A stretch of DNA of 64,000 nucleotides. Origin: Mactra quadrangularis (taxonomy: Eukaryota; Mollusca; Bivalvia; Venerida; Mactridae). Of the stretch, positions 27,560-41,100 are shown piece by piece (the first letter of the stretch is position 1; every line of letters begins with the position of its first letter). Both the position numbers and the translations under genes were made by a program. The stretch lies in contig CM046304.1 in NCBI GenBank assembly GCA_025267735.1, positions 3,658,001-3,722,000 on the forward strand. Reading direction: 5' to 3'. The notes beneath the pieces were generated by a model, which was not told the DNA's origin, did no database searches, and was given only the letters and a program-made list of their open reading frames with translations.

Positions 27560-27745
27560 ATTTTGAAACTCTCTAAGGTTTTTCACCGCCGTCATGACGA
27601 TTTATAACAATTTGTTATAACATATTATCTCTCATAAATATGTACTATTTCGGTATAGCAGTAAGTTTAATAGTTCCCAAATGTTTTATTTTTGGGTGAT
27701 CAGATAAAATTGTCATGAACGATGGTAGCAATTCAATTATCTATT
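27560..27745 (-). repeat. Decayed copy of the 24860-25040 sequence
   Basis: Blocks cgtcatgacgat, gggtgatcagataaaattgtcat and atgNcaattcaattatNtat align with the ORF region at 24860-25040; several stops break the frame. Confidence 0.5.
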
Positions 27746-27999
27746 TAAATTGTTAGCTAAGGAGCGACTATTTATATCAAGTATGTTTTTATCTACAGGG
27801 AATTTATAAAATTGCTTTTGATAGGAAAGCATGTGCGTGATTATTTATATATTGCTCATTAAACCTTTTTGATATAGCTTTTTGACGATATACCTTCGTA
27901 TGGAAAATTTAATTTCGGAGGGCAGATCAATTATGGTACATGTTTGGCTTGCCATTACACTAATGTGTTCATGAATTAAGCTAGATTTAGAGATAAATG

Positions 28000-29080
28000 G
28001 ATATCAAATTTTTTAATTTGTAACAATTTATCACTCAGAAAAATCAATTTAATGAAATACCAATACTATAACCTTTGGTAAATTGATCGCTTGTAAAGCT
28101 GGAAAAGAATGTAACGTTTATTCAATTTCTCAGAATAGTATTTGATTAGTATCGCCTACGTGTTAATTGCTCAGGAAGTCATAGTTTAGTAGTTATTATC
28201 ACGTTAGTATTGGCCATGGCAATACTTCTAATTCAAATAATAACATACATACATTTGAGCGCTATCTTCGAATATCTGACGCCACAAATTCACCAATTAG
28301 CGCATACGTTACTAATTAACTGTTGGATATGGACTTGATAATCTCATTAAAACGACTAATTAATAACTTTGGTACAACAAGTATTCGAATAGTACGATTA
28401 TAATCAGGTTTTTCAGTATACCGTGTGACGGTTGTAAGATTTTAGCAAAGCTAATTAGAAATTAATTCTTTCAAACGGGGATTGTTCACCGATAACTACA
28501 TGGTACGCCAGAACTGATTTTAACAAACCAGGAACTATTCATCATAACAAAATTGTTCCCCACTGTTAGTGATATATGTATATATTATCACTTCATGCTT
28601 TAGAAGTAATTCAACATAAATACGTTGTTTCACGTCACAATTTTTCATTATATATACGATAATATGTCAATTTGAGTAGAGGCTATTTGTTTTATGATTG
28701 TTTACATTTATAAAGGCTATGAAAAAACTGGTTTAGATCTACTTCCTCATTGAAACAATGTATGCAATCCGCTGGTAGTTTTTGCAAAGTATTTAGAAAA
28801 CAATTAAAGTTTATACATTCCTGGTTAAATATAGCGGTAGTGCTGTCCTTAACTTTTACTAAATTAGACGTAACATTCGTCTATATGATGCGCATATCAA
28901 ACTAATCACTTGACGCGATGATGACCTAACCCGTTCTTTTCATTTCAAATTACATAATTGGTAATTGTTAGTTATTTCATAAATAATCTGTGCAAGATGC
29001 TGGTAAGCCTTAACACCTATTTACTGACTGATTCTGGAAATATGTTATGTGCATTTGATTTCTGTAAAATTTATTATATA
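28000..29080. other. No gene recognised
   Basis: AT-rich, no long frames, no recognised repeat apart from a short piece at 27930-27990 related to the tandem duplication at 21295. Confidence 0.5.
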
Positions 29081-29085
29081 ATTTG

Positions 29086-29572
29086 CACAGGCGGATCCAA
29101 GGGGGAGGGGGCGCCGCTCCTAAAATTGCTCAAGCAAAGGTTTTATTCTATCACAAAAATATGATATTTATAGAAAAAAATATAAAAATACAAATGTCAA
29201 ATGTTTTTTCGCACGCTATGCGTGCAAAAAGTAACATGACTGGGAGTACAATAATACAATGACATAGCATGCAATAATTCAAATACAATTCCTTCAGATT
29301 ACTTATAAGAGTTTTACATGATCCAACGACTGTAAGAAAATTATATGCTTTATATCTAGATGCTTTTATTGTATACCCTTGGAAAGGATTATTTAGGTTC
29401 CGTAAATTGACCTAAATATCTTAAAAATGAGCTTAGGGCCGCAGCTTTTCCTAGGACCCATAAGTGGCTCATAAATAGAGCCCCTAGACCCCAGTCTGCT
29501 TGTTCATTTTTTGCCCCCGTCATTTGAACTTTCCGCCCCTCCCCGTAACTGAAAATCATTGATCCGCCTATG
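29086..29572 (+). mobile_element. MITE with GGCGGATCC-type ends, copy 3, different interior
   Basis: Ends CACAGGCGGATCCAAGG and TGATCCGCCTATG match the family of copies 1 and 2 but the 487-bp interior is unrelated. It is flanked by a perfect 5-bp duplication atttg (29081-29085, 29573-29577). Sharing only ends is expected for different non-autonomous derivatives moved by one transposase. Confidence 0.8.
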
Positions 29573-31854
29573 ATTTGTTCAGTCTGATGCAGATAAAAAA
29601 TTTGATGACTCAAAGTTGTTAACCCCTGACGATCTCATTGAACATGATGGATTGCAACCAATACTCTCTGATGAAAGTTACAAAATTGATAAACGAATTC
29701 ATAGAAATACCGTTGTATTACATTATAATATATTCCAACCGATTTTATGATCATCATAATTAAATTCCAATCATTCTGTGAAATTTATTCAACCAATTAA
29801 AATGATGTTCATAGGCAATTAGATATCATTGAAGTTCAACGAAATGCGCAGATAATATCAAGCTGATTTAAATCTGAACAATTCAAAGAATTTCAAGAAA
29901 TTTCAATACATTTAACATTGAGTAATTGACTGATGGTGGAATAAAGCAAATTGATGAAGTTATCGTTTGTGTATGAAAACTTGAATTTCAATATCGTCTT
30001 GAAAATACGTTAATGGTGAATAAGAGGTCTTTCATTGATTGTATTAGGTACATCGTTATTTGTTTGTGGCCTTTTGAACAAAAGTTTAAAATCTCTCAAT
30101 ATCCCTTCTTTGCCGTTTTGGACGCAAACGGTTTTACTGACGCTTTGTACAGAGACGCTGAGCATCGTGGGTAAACATGTTTATAAGCGATTAGGTGTGC
30201 GTCTAAGTATAGAGGTGATATCTTCACCGTCTATTTATGGAGTGACTCTTTGCTTATTGGCTGTGTGGAAGATATGAGTGTTTTAACTGCTGCTGTTCCT
30301 GATACGTTTTCAGAGTCCTATATAAAATCATATCGTAAAAGTTTTATCATCACATTTATCAATAAATAGTAAGAACACAAAATTGTTGAATAATAAAACA
30401 AATAATGGTAGATGTAGGTTGTCATTGTTTTCTATATTTGGAAAAAAATCAAATCTTCATTCTTTTTAAAAGTTAGGACTATAAATGCGAGATTCAAGAA
30501 AATGTGAAGGATGTAGATGCAATGACACATAATATCACTTGGGGAACATTAATGTTCACTGATATGTCAAAGTATCACATTCTTGTAAAATATACTAAAA
30601 TAGTAGATACTCTTATAGATCGACAAAATGATAAAGTATTCCATGGAGAATTTTCATGTTGAAAATTATTGTCAAAAAGATATCTTACGGATGCATTATT
30701 TTGTCAGAAAGTATCAGCATTGCGTTTTATAATCATTTCACTAGGTCTTGTTTTGACCTTTTTACTTTTGAAGTGTTTTTATTTGACATCGGTTTAGAAA
30801 AAGTTATCAATTTGTGTAACAGATTCCCACACGATGTCTGTCTTTGCAGCCTTGGTGTGCTTAGGGGATTTATCTAACATTGTTAGTCGTGAATAATCTC
30901 GGAATTGCACAAATGTCTCCAACTGTCGCATCGTTTTTTGTTCTCAATGGTATACTATTATTTTAAGCAACTCACCAAGTCTCCAACAATCATTGTTTTG
31001 CTACGATCAGCATCCGCTATCATCTGCACAGCATTATCTGAATCACAGTCAGAGAGAAATATCTATCTATTTTATAATTAATATACCTTTTAATATAAAT
31101 ATGGCGACAGTTTATGATCACGTTCGCAGCATACACACGTGACATGATGTGACATGTATCACAAATTCTTGAAACTAATTAGAAATTAATTACTTTAAAC
31201 CTGATGGAAGAGCGATACGGATGATGAGAAATTAGAACTAATTTGTTCTAGCACTGTGTGAGATACTATGAACCGAACCTTGAAAATAATGATTATATCA
31301 TTACTGCTTGTGGTTATATCACCTGGTGATGGAATATCGTAGCAGAAAAATACACAAAATCCCGTTTCTGAGATCAGATTAACATCAAGTTCGATGATAT
31401 GTTCCAGTGATAAATTGTGACAAATAAAAAAATATAGTTTTCTTATCATTTCTAAATCTAGTTCAATGAGTAAAGCAATAAGTGCAATTGCAAAGCAAAC
31501 ATGTACCATAATTGAAATGCTTCCGAAAGTTATTTTTTCATGCGAGATTGTGTGGTCAATAAACTGTACAAGAGGTTTTCATTTGTAACAAATTGTATAA
31601 CTGGCACATGTTTTTATGTCAGAAGACGGTCAACAAACAATGTTGTATAAAGCCATTGATTGACACTAGAACTGTTCAACAATGATTATTTCTGGTCATC
31701 CATCATCATAAGTGCCTTTATTAGAAGGTTAACAATCGACTAGGATTTCCGTAATACTCATTATTGCGTAAGACTGTTCAACATTTGTTAGGTTTTGTTG
31801 TTCTTTTATATTATCTGACCATACCATAGACAATTGCTGAAAACTGACATATTT

Positions 31855-32030
31855 GCATTTGTTTGTTGGGTTTAACGCCGTAGCAACATATTGTATAGGT
31901 CAAATAACGGCGGTCAGTCAACCTACTCACTCCTCCTGGAAAAGCTAAATCTCTGGATTTAGCTGTTAACCGACTACTAAGCGCATACTTTCCTCTATGA
32001 CTGACAACTGCCCTACGTAATAAAAAATCA
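31855..32030 (-). mobile_element. SINE family 1, 5'-truncated copy
   Basis: Minus-strand tail (gtttgttgggtttaacgccg on the plus strand) and body up to the gttgtcagtca segment; the tRNA-like head is absent. Confidence 0.8.
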
Positions 32031-32109
32031 TGACATATTTGAAACAGTGGTAGGCATGATAGTGATCGTAAAAAGTACGCATCAACCGGCTTATTAAAGT
32101 TACTTGGTA

Positions 32110-32500
32110 CTCACCTCAATCTGATAAAATCCCGATCTAAAATTTGCCTTTCACCTACTCACTAATCATAGATCTGGCTGATTCGTTATGAGGGTCACGT
32201 CCAGGTGACTTTTTCTCATTTTAATATATTCATGACACACTTATTATATTTAGTAACTTGTTTACATCGTCTACGTCACGCTATTCAAAAGAGCCGTCCA
32301 AATACAGCCTGTAAACAACACCACCGTTAGAATAGCTCACAAACATAGGTTTAAAAATAGAAATTACGAAATCAAGATGCTATTAATAGTATTTCGTCTA
32401 GATGAAAGCTGCGCGTTGATTTGTCGACACAAAGGTTATCTTGATGTGACCCTCGGAGCGATTTTTATAGATCTTATACGACCGCGGTCTATATATTTGT
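32110..32500 (-). repeat. Dispersed 400-bp repeat, copy 1 of 4
   Basis: Minus strand relative to the copies at 39930, 42389 and 61635. Shared blocks include tgacgtagacgatgtaaaca, tttcatctagacgaaa and the GATCGGGTTTTAATCAGATT end. Confidence 0.75.
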
Positions 32501-32764
32501 TTTCGAAGATTGTACTCGTCTAGGAATTGAACTGGCAAAGCCTTAATTGATTGACAGTGATACGCACTATCAACTGAACTAATCAGACAGTAACACAAAC
32601 AGTAAAACGTTACGATGACATATTTTGTTTCATAGTCATAGTGTAGTTTTAAGAATTGATGTTAAAATATGCACAATATTTAAACTTCTAGCTCGCTGAT
32701 TTTGGCTATTCTGTTTAATAGTACAGCCTCACTTGAACAACACCCACTTGGAAGGACTCAGTTG

Positions 32765-33213
32765 TAGGGGTGTAACAATACGATCAAAACCGTATTGCAA
32801 TATATTGCAATACTTATCGGTTTTGTTAGTAGACGTGCGAAGCATGAATTAATGCACTTGCATTGCATTCGCTACACTTACATGTGAACTTCAAATGACC
32901 TCCTATCGAAATATTTAATCGACTTGTACAAAATTGAATATGTGTAATAAATGCATATTCTAAAACAGATTTCCGAAGAGAGTTTTATTTGCTTAGTTGA
33001 CGAAATGTTTTACATTTTAAAGCAAAATAAGATTATTACTAGTTTTCAACACATTTTAACATTCATTCAAATATTTAAATTTTAGATTCTAATAAAATCA
33101 ATCAGTACGACACACAACTACAAAAACCGGTTCAGGGAAAACGAACCGGTTTAAAACCGTCTGAATTCGTATTACAATATAAATCGATACATCGGTTAAC
33201 CGTTACACCCCTA
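32765..33213 (+). mobile_element. hAT-type MITE
   Basis: Inverted ends TAGGGGTGTAAC and GTTACACCCCTA bound 449 bp with no transposase. Flanks ctcagttg (32757-32764) and ctcaattg (33214-33221) are an 8-bp duplication with one change. End sequence and duplication length both fit the hAT superfamily. Confidence 0.88.
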
Positions 33214-33221
33214 CTCAATTG

Positions 33222-35291
33222 TGTTGCTGTTCAGAAATGATTGCTCAGCAAAGGTTAAATTCAATTAAAATTACGCTTAAGGGAAATATCAAAAGATGTT
33301 GTTGTGCACATGATTTGGTCTGTAGTGGGCCGTTCTACAGAGATTATACTGTAATGTTACATCTACACGTCAGTGACTTCACTTGTTTTCAGACAATGAA
33401 CTTTGGCTGGGTGAAAGATCTGTGCATTTTTACTGTTACTGTTCCTGACATGTTTTGACTCATTTTTGAATATCTTAAGGCAAGCTGACAAATAGATTGC
33501 ATGAAATAAGTTACAACAAAAACTACTAAAGCAATCTAACTCGCTATTTTCGAGGTAGCTTTTATGCATAAAATTACAATATTTTAGAGTTTTATATCAA
33601 TCTGCACTAAGATGTCATTTGCAGAACATTTATTAACTGCTTTCAAAGTGTTTCTACATTGTGCACTACTCTTAGATCTCTAGAAAAGATGCTATTTAGG
33701 TTGAAATTTGTGTATTAGCAATTTGTAGGCATTGATTGTCTAAATGGATATAATAAATAACATTTATTATTATAGAATCGTAAGGTAAGTTGAATATACG
33801 CTCGTACATTCAACAAAGTATACCATATATCGGAATCCGAGGATGAGTTTAAAGCCTTCTTTTGTATTTTGTTAAATATGTAATTCTAAATCTCCAAATT
33901 ATCCAGAATTTAATTGTTGCCTTATTTGTCTTTAAGTATTGTCTAAAATTCCCTCTGGGTCATTGGTCGCACTGGTTGCGAATCTAAATAATACACGAAT
34001 TCCTTTGTGATGTCTTGTTTTGATATTTGGCAATGATTGAGTTCTCATTAAAGTTAATGAATGCATTTGCGCTAAGTTTGATAATATCTATATATTTTAT
34101 TGAAATGACCTCATTAGATTCTGATAAGTATTTTGAATGTAATGCAAGAATAAACTCAGACGATGCTAGTTGAACAACATTTATGCTATAAGCGTTATTT
34201 TTCTTTTGTTTGTTACGAATAAAGACTGCTAACTTAAGTTCACTATCCTACGTATGATAATTTTGTCAAATTCATGAGACAACTTAAATTTATTTATTAA
34301 ACAGTGCATTTGCAAATGAGATAAGATAGGATGTTTGGAACATAATTTACGATAAAATAATACTTTATGATTTTTTATCGAAGTAACTAGTTGCTTTAGA
34401 CTAAATTTTAGACGCTCGTGCAACGCACTTGTCATTTAATTCTTACGCATCAAATTTCGGTTTCTTTTATTCAACAACAGAAGCCAAGTGTAACTTTATT
34501 AATTTTACTTACATGATCTAAATATATTTTCTTTCCGTTTGCCTAGTTAAGAGTTTCTAATAATTTAAGGATGCAATGTCGTCAATGACGTCATGACTAT
34601 TCGCACTTTGTCAGAAAAAACAATAATCATTTTACGGTTTTCCATTCATTATTAGTCAACGAATATTACACCATCGATGTAATAAATGTCACGGTAACTT
34701 GATCAGACATCGCACCTTTGGTCTATTGACGTATAGAATATCAGCCTTTTTAGGAGCATTTTCTGTGAGTCTATAGCACGTATTACATGTAGACTAATGG
34801 TCAATTAGCAGCCTCATATTGACCGATACTGACCATCTGTTGGTCCCATCCCTGTCAAGGTTATTTGATGGTTGCTTCATTAATAACCGTATGTAGGTTA
34901 ATCATTTTTCGCACTGTTTGACAAAAGACTAATTTACGAATACAATGTATTTATGATATATACAACTACAAGTTTGTAATTAATTGTATATAAATAGAGC
35001 GTTCCTTGCATGGATAAGTACAAAAATATGGTCGTTTATATTAACTTACGGGAAGCAGTAAGTGGGTAAATCATAGGGGACTGGCACGGTTCCTAGCTAA
35101 AAATGTATACAGTATTTTCATCTCGGTACCGTGCCTGCCGCCTTGAGCTTAAATACAAAACAATGTACATAAAAGTCCGCTCATAAAACCATCATGGTTA
35201 TTGCAAAATAATGCAACTTTTGACTATTTTAGTCTCAAATGTTTATTTTTTCAAGCATAATGATTTTACATGTAATCCATTTTGAAATTGG
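33222..35291. other. No gene recognised
   Basis: Includes one minus-strand copy of the old dispersed repeat (33371-33470). The rest shows nothing beyond chance frames. Confidence 0.5.
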
Positions 35292-35296
35292 AACTA

Positions 35297-35587
35297 CAGG
35301 GGTCAATTCAGGATTTTTTCAAGGGGGTGGGGTCCGAACTGTTTCTAGGGGGGGGGGGGGTCAAAACTTTTGCACCACAACCACATTATACACATTTTAC
35401 AGAATAATGCAACATATTTATAATACAAACTACATAACCATTAAATCTACGTTAAGCACCGAGAAAATTGCTTCATGCTACTTAAAAATGACTTACAGTC
35501 GAGAAATACATTGATGGACAGGTACATTTTGGAAATTCTAGGGGGGGTCCGGACCTCCTGACACCCCCCCCCCTAGATCCGCCTACG
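35297..35587 (+). mobile_element. MITE with GGCGGATCC-type ends, copy 1
   Basis: Ends CAGGGGTCAATTCAGG and CTAGATCCGCCTACG are imperfect inverted repeats of the ends at 57969-58270. The interior shares taccattaaatct, gttaagcaccgagaaaa and aggacaggtacatttt segments with that copy. Flanks aacta and aacaa are a likely 5-bp duplication with one mismatch. Long G and C runs lie at both ends. Confidence 0.8.
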
Positions 35588-36429
35588 AACAATCGATTTA
35601 TATGGTCCTTATAGTGTCCTTTTTGCAGTAAAAGGTACGTGCGTACTCAATCTTTACATGTAGTTAATTTTCTAAGTTTCAACCTATATTGAAAGCAATA
35701 TATTAACTGTCAGTCTGACATGGTATCATTTCCTTCGTTTAACAATCACATTTCATATTACGGTATTATATTTGTATCAAAGGAGATTACCTGTCATCAT
35801 ATATTGTCATATCACGTCTAATTTACTACAAGATTTATGTCTTATACACATATAAGTTACATTATATTCAACAGCCAGTGCCGCATACATTAACCCCGCT
35901 GATTTAAATACTCGATGTTTGTTCGAGAATCCCCGTAAATACATCTTTACATTTTCATTAGCCCCTTCCCATTAGTACTATTAGGACTTTGATTTACAAT
36001 TTCAGTAGTACCGTCCCATAGGTACTATGAAGTACTTTGATTAAATAAGAACTGCAATAGTGGACACACTTGAATCAGAACTGCTTACAATTGTTACGTA
36101 CATTCACACCAAAAGTTCAATTTAGGAAACCAACCATTCAAAGTTTTGTCAAAGAGTTGTGATTGTATTTTTGATTTGTTTGAACACTCCTCGAAAAAAT
36201 GTCGCCTCACGATGATGCCTCTCGAAGGAGCTGTGATTAGTCTTCGCGCCTCACATGATAAAATTCCATCTTCAACTAAAGGTCACGCAAATTATTTAAC
36301 AATATTCTATAGACAACAAAATATCTGTTTTACAACTGATGTAATATACTACAAGTCATAATAAATATTATTTGCACGAGACTAATTAATTAGTTTTCAT
36401 TATTTAGTTAAGTATTACTTTCGTGTTGT

Positions 36430-36640
36430 CAATATGGCGTCTCGCGCATGCGCAGAACGTAAAATGTTATGGCAACATCAGTGATGCAATAGACATAGAA
36501 ATTCAGGCAGCACCAGAGTGTTATAGAGAGAAGTAAATAGAGTCGGATATCGGCATAACTAGAGAGGGCTCCAATACGAATACATGGATATCAGTTAGTC
36601 CGATAAATTTATTCAAAGGGGTCGCGAAAACTGGAAACAG
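36430..36640 (+). promoter_or_regulatory. Candidate promoter and noncoding first exon upstream of gene A
   Basis: A locally GC-richer stretch contains AATATGGCG (YY1-like) at 36430-36438 and the palindrome GCGCATGCGC at 36443-36452 (an NRF1-type site). After about 190 bases of non-repetitive sequence there is a donor-like ACA|GTACGT near 36640. Gene A needs a noncoding exon upstream of 37902, and this is the best-looking place within 2 kb. The link to gene A is inference; it could serve another transcript. Confidence 0.3.
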
Positions 36641-37636
36641 TACGTGCATATAGTAGTTTATATTGGAGATAAATTGAATTATGCTATTATGTATTAAATC
36701 TGTATTTTATTGAAATAGTGCTGTTAGATTAAAGTTTTATTAGAATATGCTGTGAATAAGTATAATTTATTGAATTAGATATTGGCTTAAAATGCAATTA
36801 TGTTGTATTTTTTATTTTGTTTTTGATTGAAAATATTAGAATGGACTTACTATTTGTGCCGATAAATGAATATAAAAATTAATGGAATTTTGGATAAGAA
36901 TTCAATAATAGAAAAAAAATTAACATTTTGGACTATAAATGAACTAAGATAAATTAATTAAACTTATATTTAGTTGATTGTATTTTGTGATTAGAGTCAT
37001 TTTTAGTTTAAATGTATAGACATACAAATATAGGATATAATAAAACTGCTGTTTAAAAAAATAAGAAAAAATATGCCAGAATATTTAAAGTTACTCTAAT
37101 GATTACAAATATACTTAGTTTTTCTGTCAGCTATTGAGTACACAATTTCATTATTAAATTTATAAAAAAAAACATTTATTGACAAATATCAGAAAATATA
37201 CATGTATTGGTTTACTTAGATAGTAAAATAATAAAACATACTAAGTTAATAAAATGCTATTGGATATTAACGGTTGTTGATAAGGATTCTCTTATACTTT
37301 GCGAAAGAAGATAGCACATGTAACTTGATCGTGGTACAAAGACGAACACTATTGTGCATAAACTTTTTTTTGACTGACTCGATACTTGTGTACGGCTTTT
37401 TACCATGCATATATATATATTAATCTTCAAAAAACAATTAATTAATAATTTTCATTTAATCTCTTGTCACATACGAGAACTTAATGAAGTGACAACTAAA
37501 TGTAAATTACACGGTGTGATTAAGAGCATTAAAATGAAAATGTATATTAGCTGTCAGAATTTAAATGTTTATTCTAGACAAAGTATCTTGACTGTTTATA
37601 ATTGTGACTACGCCTTTTAATGCCTGCATGTGACTA

Positions 37637-37885
37637 AATAACGTTGTCGCAATTTCTGACTACACGATATTGTCGCAATTCGTAACTAAACGAAATTGTC
37701 GCAACTTCTGACTGAATCGCGTTGTCGTAATTTCTGATAATCTGATAAATTGACTTAGTCGCAATTGTGAATCAATAACACTATCGCATTTTGTAACCTA
37801 ATTTTTTTTGGCGCAATTTTGTGACTAAATTGTATTGCCACTATATTTGACTTAAGTTCTTTGTCGCAATTTTAATAATCGCATT
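37637..37885 (+). repeat. Degenerate tandem array (TTGTCGCAATTTCTGACTAAA), next to gene A first coding exon
   Basis: About nine diverged copies with a period near 27-30 bases, each centred on TTGTCGCAATT. The array ends about 16 bases before the splice acceptor of coding exon 1 and overlaps the zone where a branch point should lie. Confidence 0.75.
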
Positions 37886-37909
37886 TTCATTTTTTTTTCA
37901 GGACAAAAG

Positions 37910-38186
37910 ATGGAAACTATTTACGGAGCCAAGATGTATTTTACTCAACGGGTATATTTATGTACATTTATCTTTTTATCATCTATATTGATGGTGTCAG
38001 GGGAAATAACTCCTGAATTTAAAACTGAAGCCGCTATGAACAATCGTTTTAAAACCCTGTGGGATTTGTATTTATTACCCCGTTTGGAACTTGATCTCAG
38101 TAACAAGGTTTCTGATTGGCTACAAGAAAACGGTGATCAGGACATTTCTTTATCGGACGATTTATCTCCGTATCAATTTGACAATG
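37910..38186 (+). CDS. Gene A coding exon 1 (signal peptide and spacer)
   Basis: A T-run acceptor ending in cag at 37899-37901 precedes only 8 bases of 5' UTR and the ATG at 37910, so at least one noncoding exon lies upstream. The exon gives 92 residues and one base; donor G|GTAAGA starts at 38187. The reading frame continues past the donor to 38269, but that extension is low-complexity FCCCYCCC and is read as intron. The intron directly before the ATG is a shared trait with gene B and with vertebrate CRF-family genes. Confidence 0.85.
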
Positions 38187-41100
38187 GTAAGACAAAACTT
38201 ATTTTCATCATATTTTGTTGTTGCTATTGTTGTTGTAATTTTGTCAAACATTTTATCCTATGTATCTGAAGCACTAAGACGACAGTTCAATCATCAACTA
38301 TGATACATTATCTATTTAAATAGTCGAAAACAGTTAAGTTAATATATCAAAGCCAATGGTCTTAATAGTAGAATGGTTTTTGTAAAGGGAATTTCCTTCT
38401 CAAATCGCTTTGAATAATCTAATCTAATATTTAAACAAATATACGATCGTTAAGGCAATGAGTGATGTTTCAAAATTTTTGTACTAAAGACGAAATATCA
38501 CGCATTGCCTAAACGATCGTATATTTGTTTACTTCAACACCGGTACTTTCAAATATCGTCAACATATGTCCGAGATTGTTCGCAGCGAATGGCCGAGGAG
38601 TTCCGAATTTATCGTTACGGAACGTTTTGGAACGTTTATGGTAATTGAACAGGCTACTGTATCAATAAAACACCGGTTGTAATTTTCGATTACTTTTATA
38701 CTGTGGAAAATTTAACTTAATTATATTAAAAACAAAGGTAGAATTCCCACTATGTCATTTTACACCCGTTGATATACAGTGCCACCCATAGTTACCTTTA
38801 CACTTTTGTAATTGTATGATTTGTATTTAAATTTTTAACAATACTTGATACTTGATAGATTAAAAACACATAATCTGATACATGTGCATGTATAACAATT
38901 ACATTTGTATGAGGCATCATTACTCTTCTTTCAAATGTTACAATATATTATAACTAAACCAATGCATAGATACATCTAAAATAAGATTTAAATGGGTTAA
39001 TGAAAAACCAGCTTTTTAAAAGTGTAAAGGTAATTTTGGATGGCACTGTATTTGTAAACCATGATAAATATTTTAAATTATTTTGTTTTCCCATCACGAC
39101 TTAATGTTTAATGTTACATTTTGCATGAAATATGTTTACAATACAGCATTCAAATATAAAATCATTTGATATGAAAAATTGTGAATTTTTCATTTCGTCC
39201 ATACACAAATGTATACAACATACATTGGATTCATAAACAAGTCTATATAAACATGAAATATGATATTTTACAAAAATTATTAAGCGTACGTGTTAACATT
39301 GTGCCACAAAATAAAATACACTGTTCTTGCGATCAGTAGCCACTTGGCTAGCTCAGATGGAAGCACACACGGCTACTGATCGATGGTTCGTGGGATATAA
39401 TTTTGTAGAGCTTGGCCATGAAATGATTTCTACGACTATTCTCCCTCCTACCACTGATTCTAATCATGTAGAACAGTTGTCAGTCACCGACGGAAGACTA
39501 TGTCTAGTAACAATTAAACAGGTAAATTCAGAGATTTAGCCTTTCCAGAAACGATGAGGTGGCTGACAGTTCGTGATCGCATTACCCAAAACTATAACAT
39601 TGAATTCCATCTTTACCATGATTCAGGGTAATTTGAACAAGTTATGTACGCAATATACATCTGCAAGTAATAGCAAAATTTGAGCTCGTAAGGCGTCTGC
39701 TCTAGATATCTGACACAGGTTCCAATTACAGAAGCATAAAAATGAACAATTTAATTCAGCTAACGTATCATTTTTTCTGCATGAATATTATAGTAAAAGC
39801 TGTTAGTGTCAATTATTGCGAAACAATTATTGTTGATCTGAAAACAGCAGTTTCCATAAACTTCCAGCAGGGCATGTTGTTATCAATGTGCCCTTTGTTT
39901 AGGTCTTCAGATTATCGTATAGGATCTTTTGACATCGTGCTGGGGGTCACGTCAAGATGACCTTTGAGTCGACCAACCAATGCGTAGCTTTCATCAAGAC
40001 GAAACACTATTAATAGCAATTATGATTTCCTAATTTTTATTTTTAGACCGAATTTTGTGAGCTAGTTTACAGTCGTGTTGTTCACCATCTTTGATTGGAC
40101 AGTTCTAAATGCAAATTACGTCACAAAGTCGATCTAAACAAGTCACTGAGCGCACTGATTTCGTTATGAATATTATTAAAACAAGGGCTAGCTGTACGTG
40201 ACTTTTAACATGAAGTACCCTGATTAAAATAAGTAATTGCGCGAGCGGACAATTCTAGACCGGGTTTTAATCCGATTATTATTATATAAGAACTGATTCA
40301 AACCATAGTTTGATATTTTCTCCGATAAAAACTGTAAGATCACTGACAAATGACATATATGTGCAATATATTGACTCTCCCTTTTTTCCTATGTTCGTGA
40401 CTGTTAATCAAAAACTAATTAAACCAAAGGATTTGAATTCTCCTTACAGACTAAACAACATTTATAGGTCAATTAAGTTAGTTATCATTTGTTAGATAAC
40501 TAGGTTTCTTCGGCAATATACAACTGAACATTATTCATGATGCGGGCGTGACCGAGTAGTTACGACTCGTGAGCAGTAACCATTAGGTAGCCAGCTCTAC
40601 GTTGGCTTGAGTCCCAACAAAACATAAACGGCTTTTTTAATAAGAAACTTTAATCTACTAGCTGAGTTCTGAGAGACTAGGACGTGGTCTTTGAAGTGTC
40701 TATTCCAAGTTGTAAGAACTAGTTACAAAATCGAGCTAAATAAATTTGTATTAAGCTGGGTTCCCACTGCCGATCAGATCAACTCGATCATCCCGATCAC
40801 CCAAATTCCCCGATCAGGCCCGACCAAGCTCGACTAAAGGCGTATACACGACTTCTTCTCGACCTCTTGTCGATCACACACGATTCCCACACGATTATTC
40901 ACGACTCCTTCACGACGTCAACCCGACCACCTTTCCGATTTCCGCTCGATCATCCCGACCTTTACACGATCCCTACACGATCTCAACTCGACCTACTGGA
41001 TCTCTGCTCGATCGGTGTCAGATCTTTCCCCGACCAGATCGTCATGGTCGTACTCGAGTCGTAGAAGGTCGTAAACAGTCGTTCTTCTACTTGCTCTTTC

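Noticed and set aside
31195..31509. Signal-peptide-like ORF on the minus strand (MVHVCFAIALIALLIELDLEM)
   Set aside because: Hydrophobic start looks secretory, but there is no good acceptor before it, no good donor after it, and no peptide-precursor features.
38187..38269. Read-through of gene A exon 1 (FCCCYCCCNFVKH...)
   Set aside because: Lies after a good GTAAGA donor, is low complexity, and the spliced product gives a convertase site and amidation end instead.
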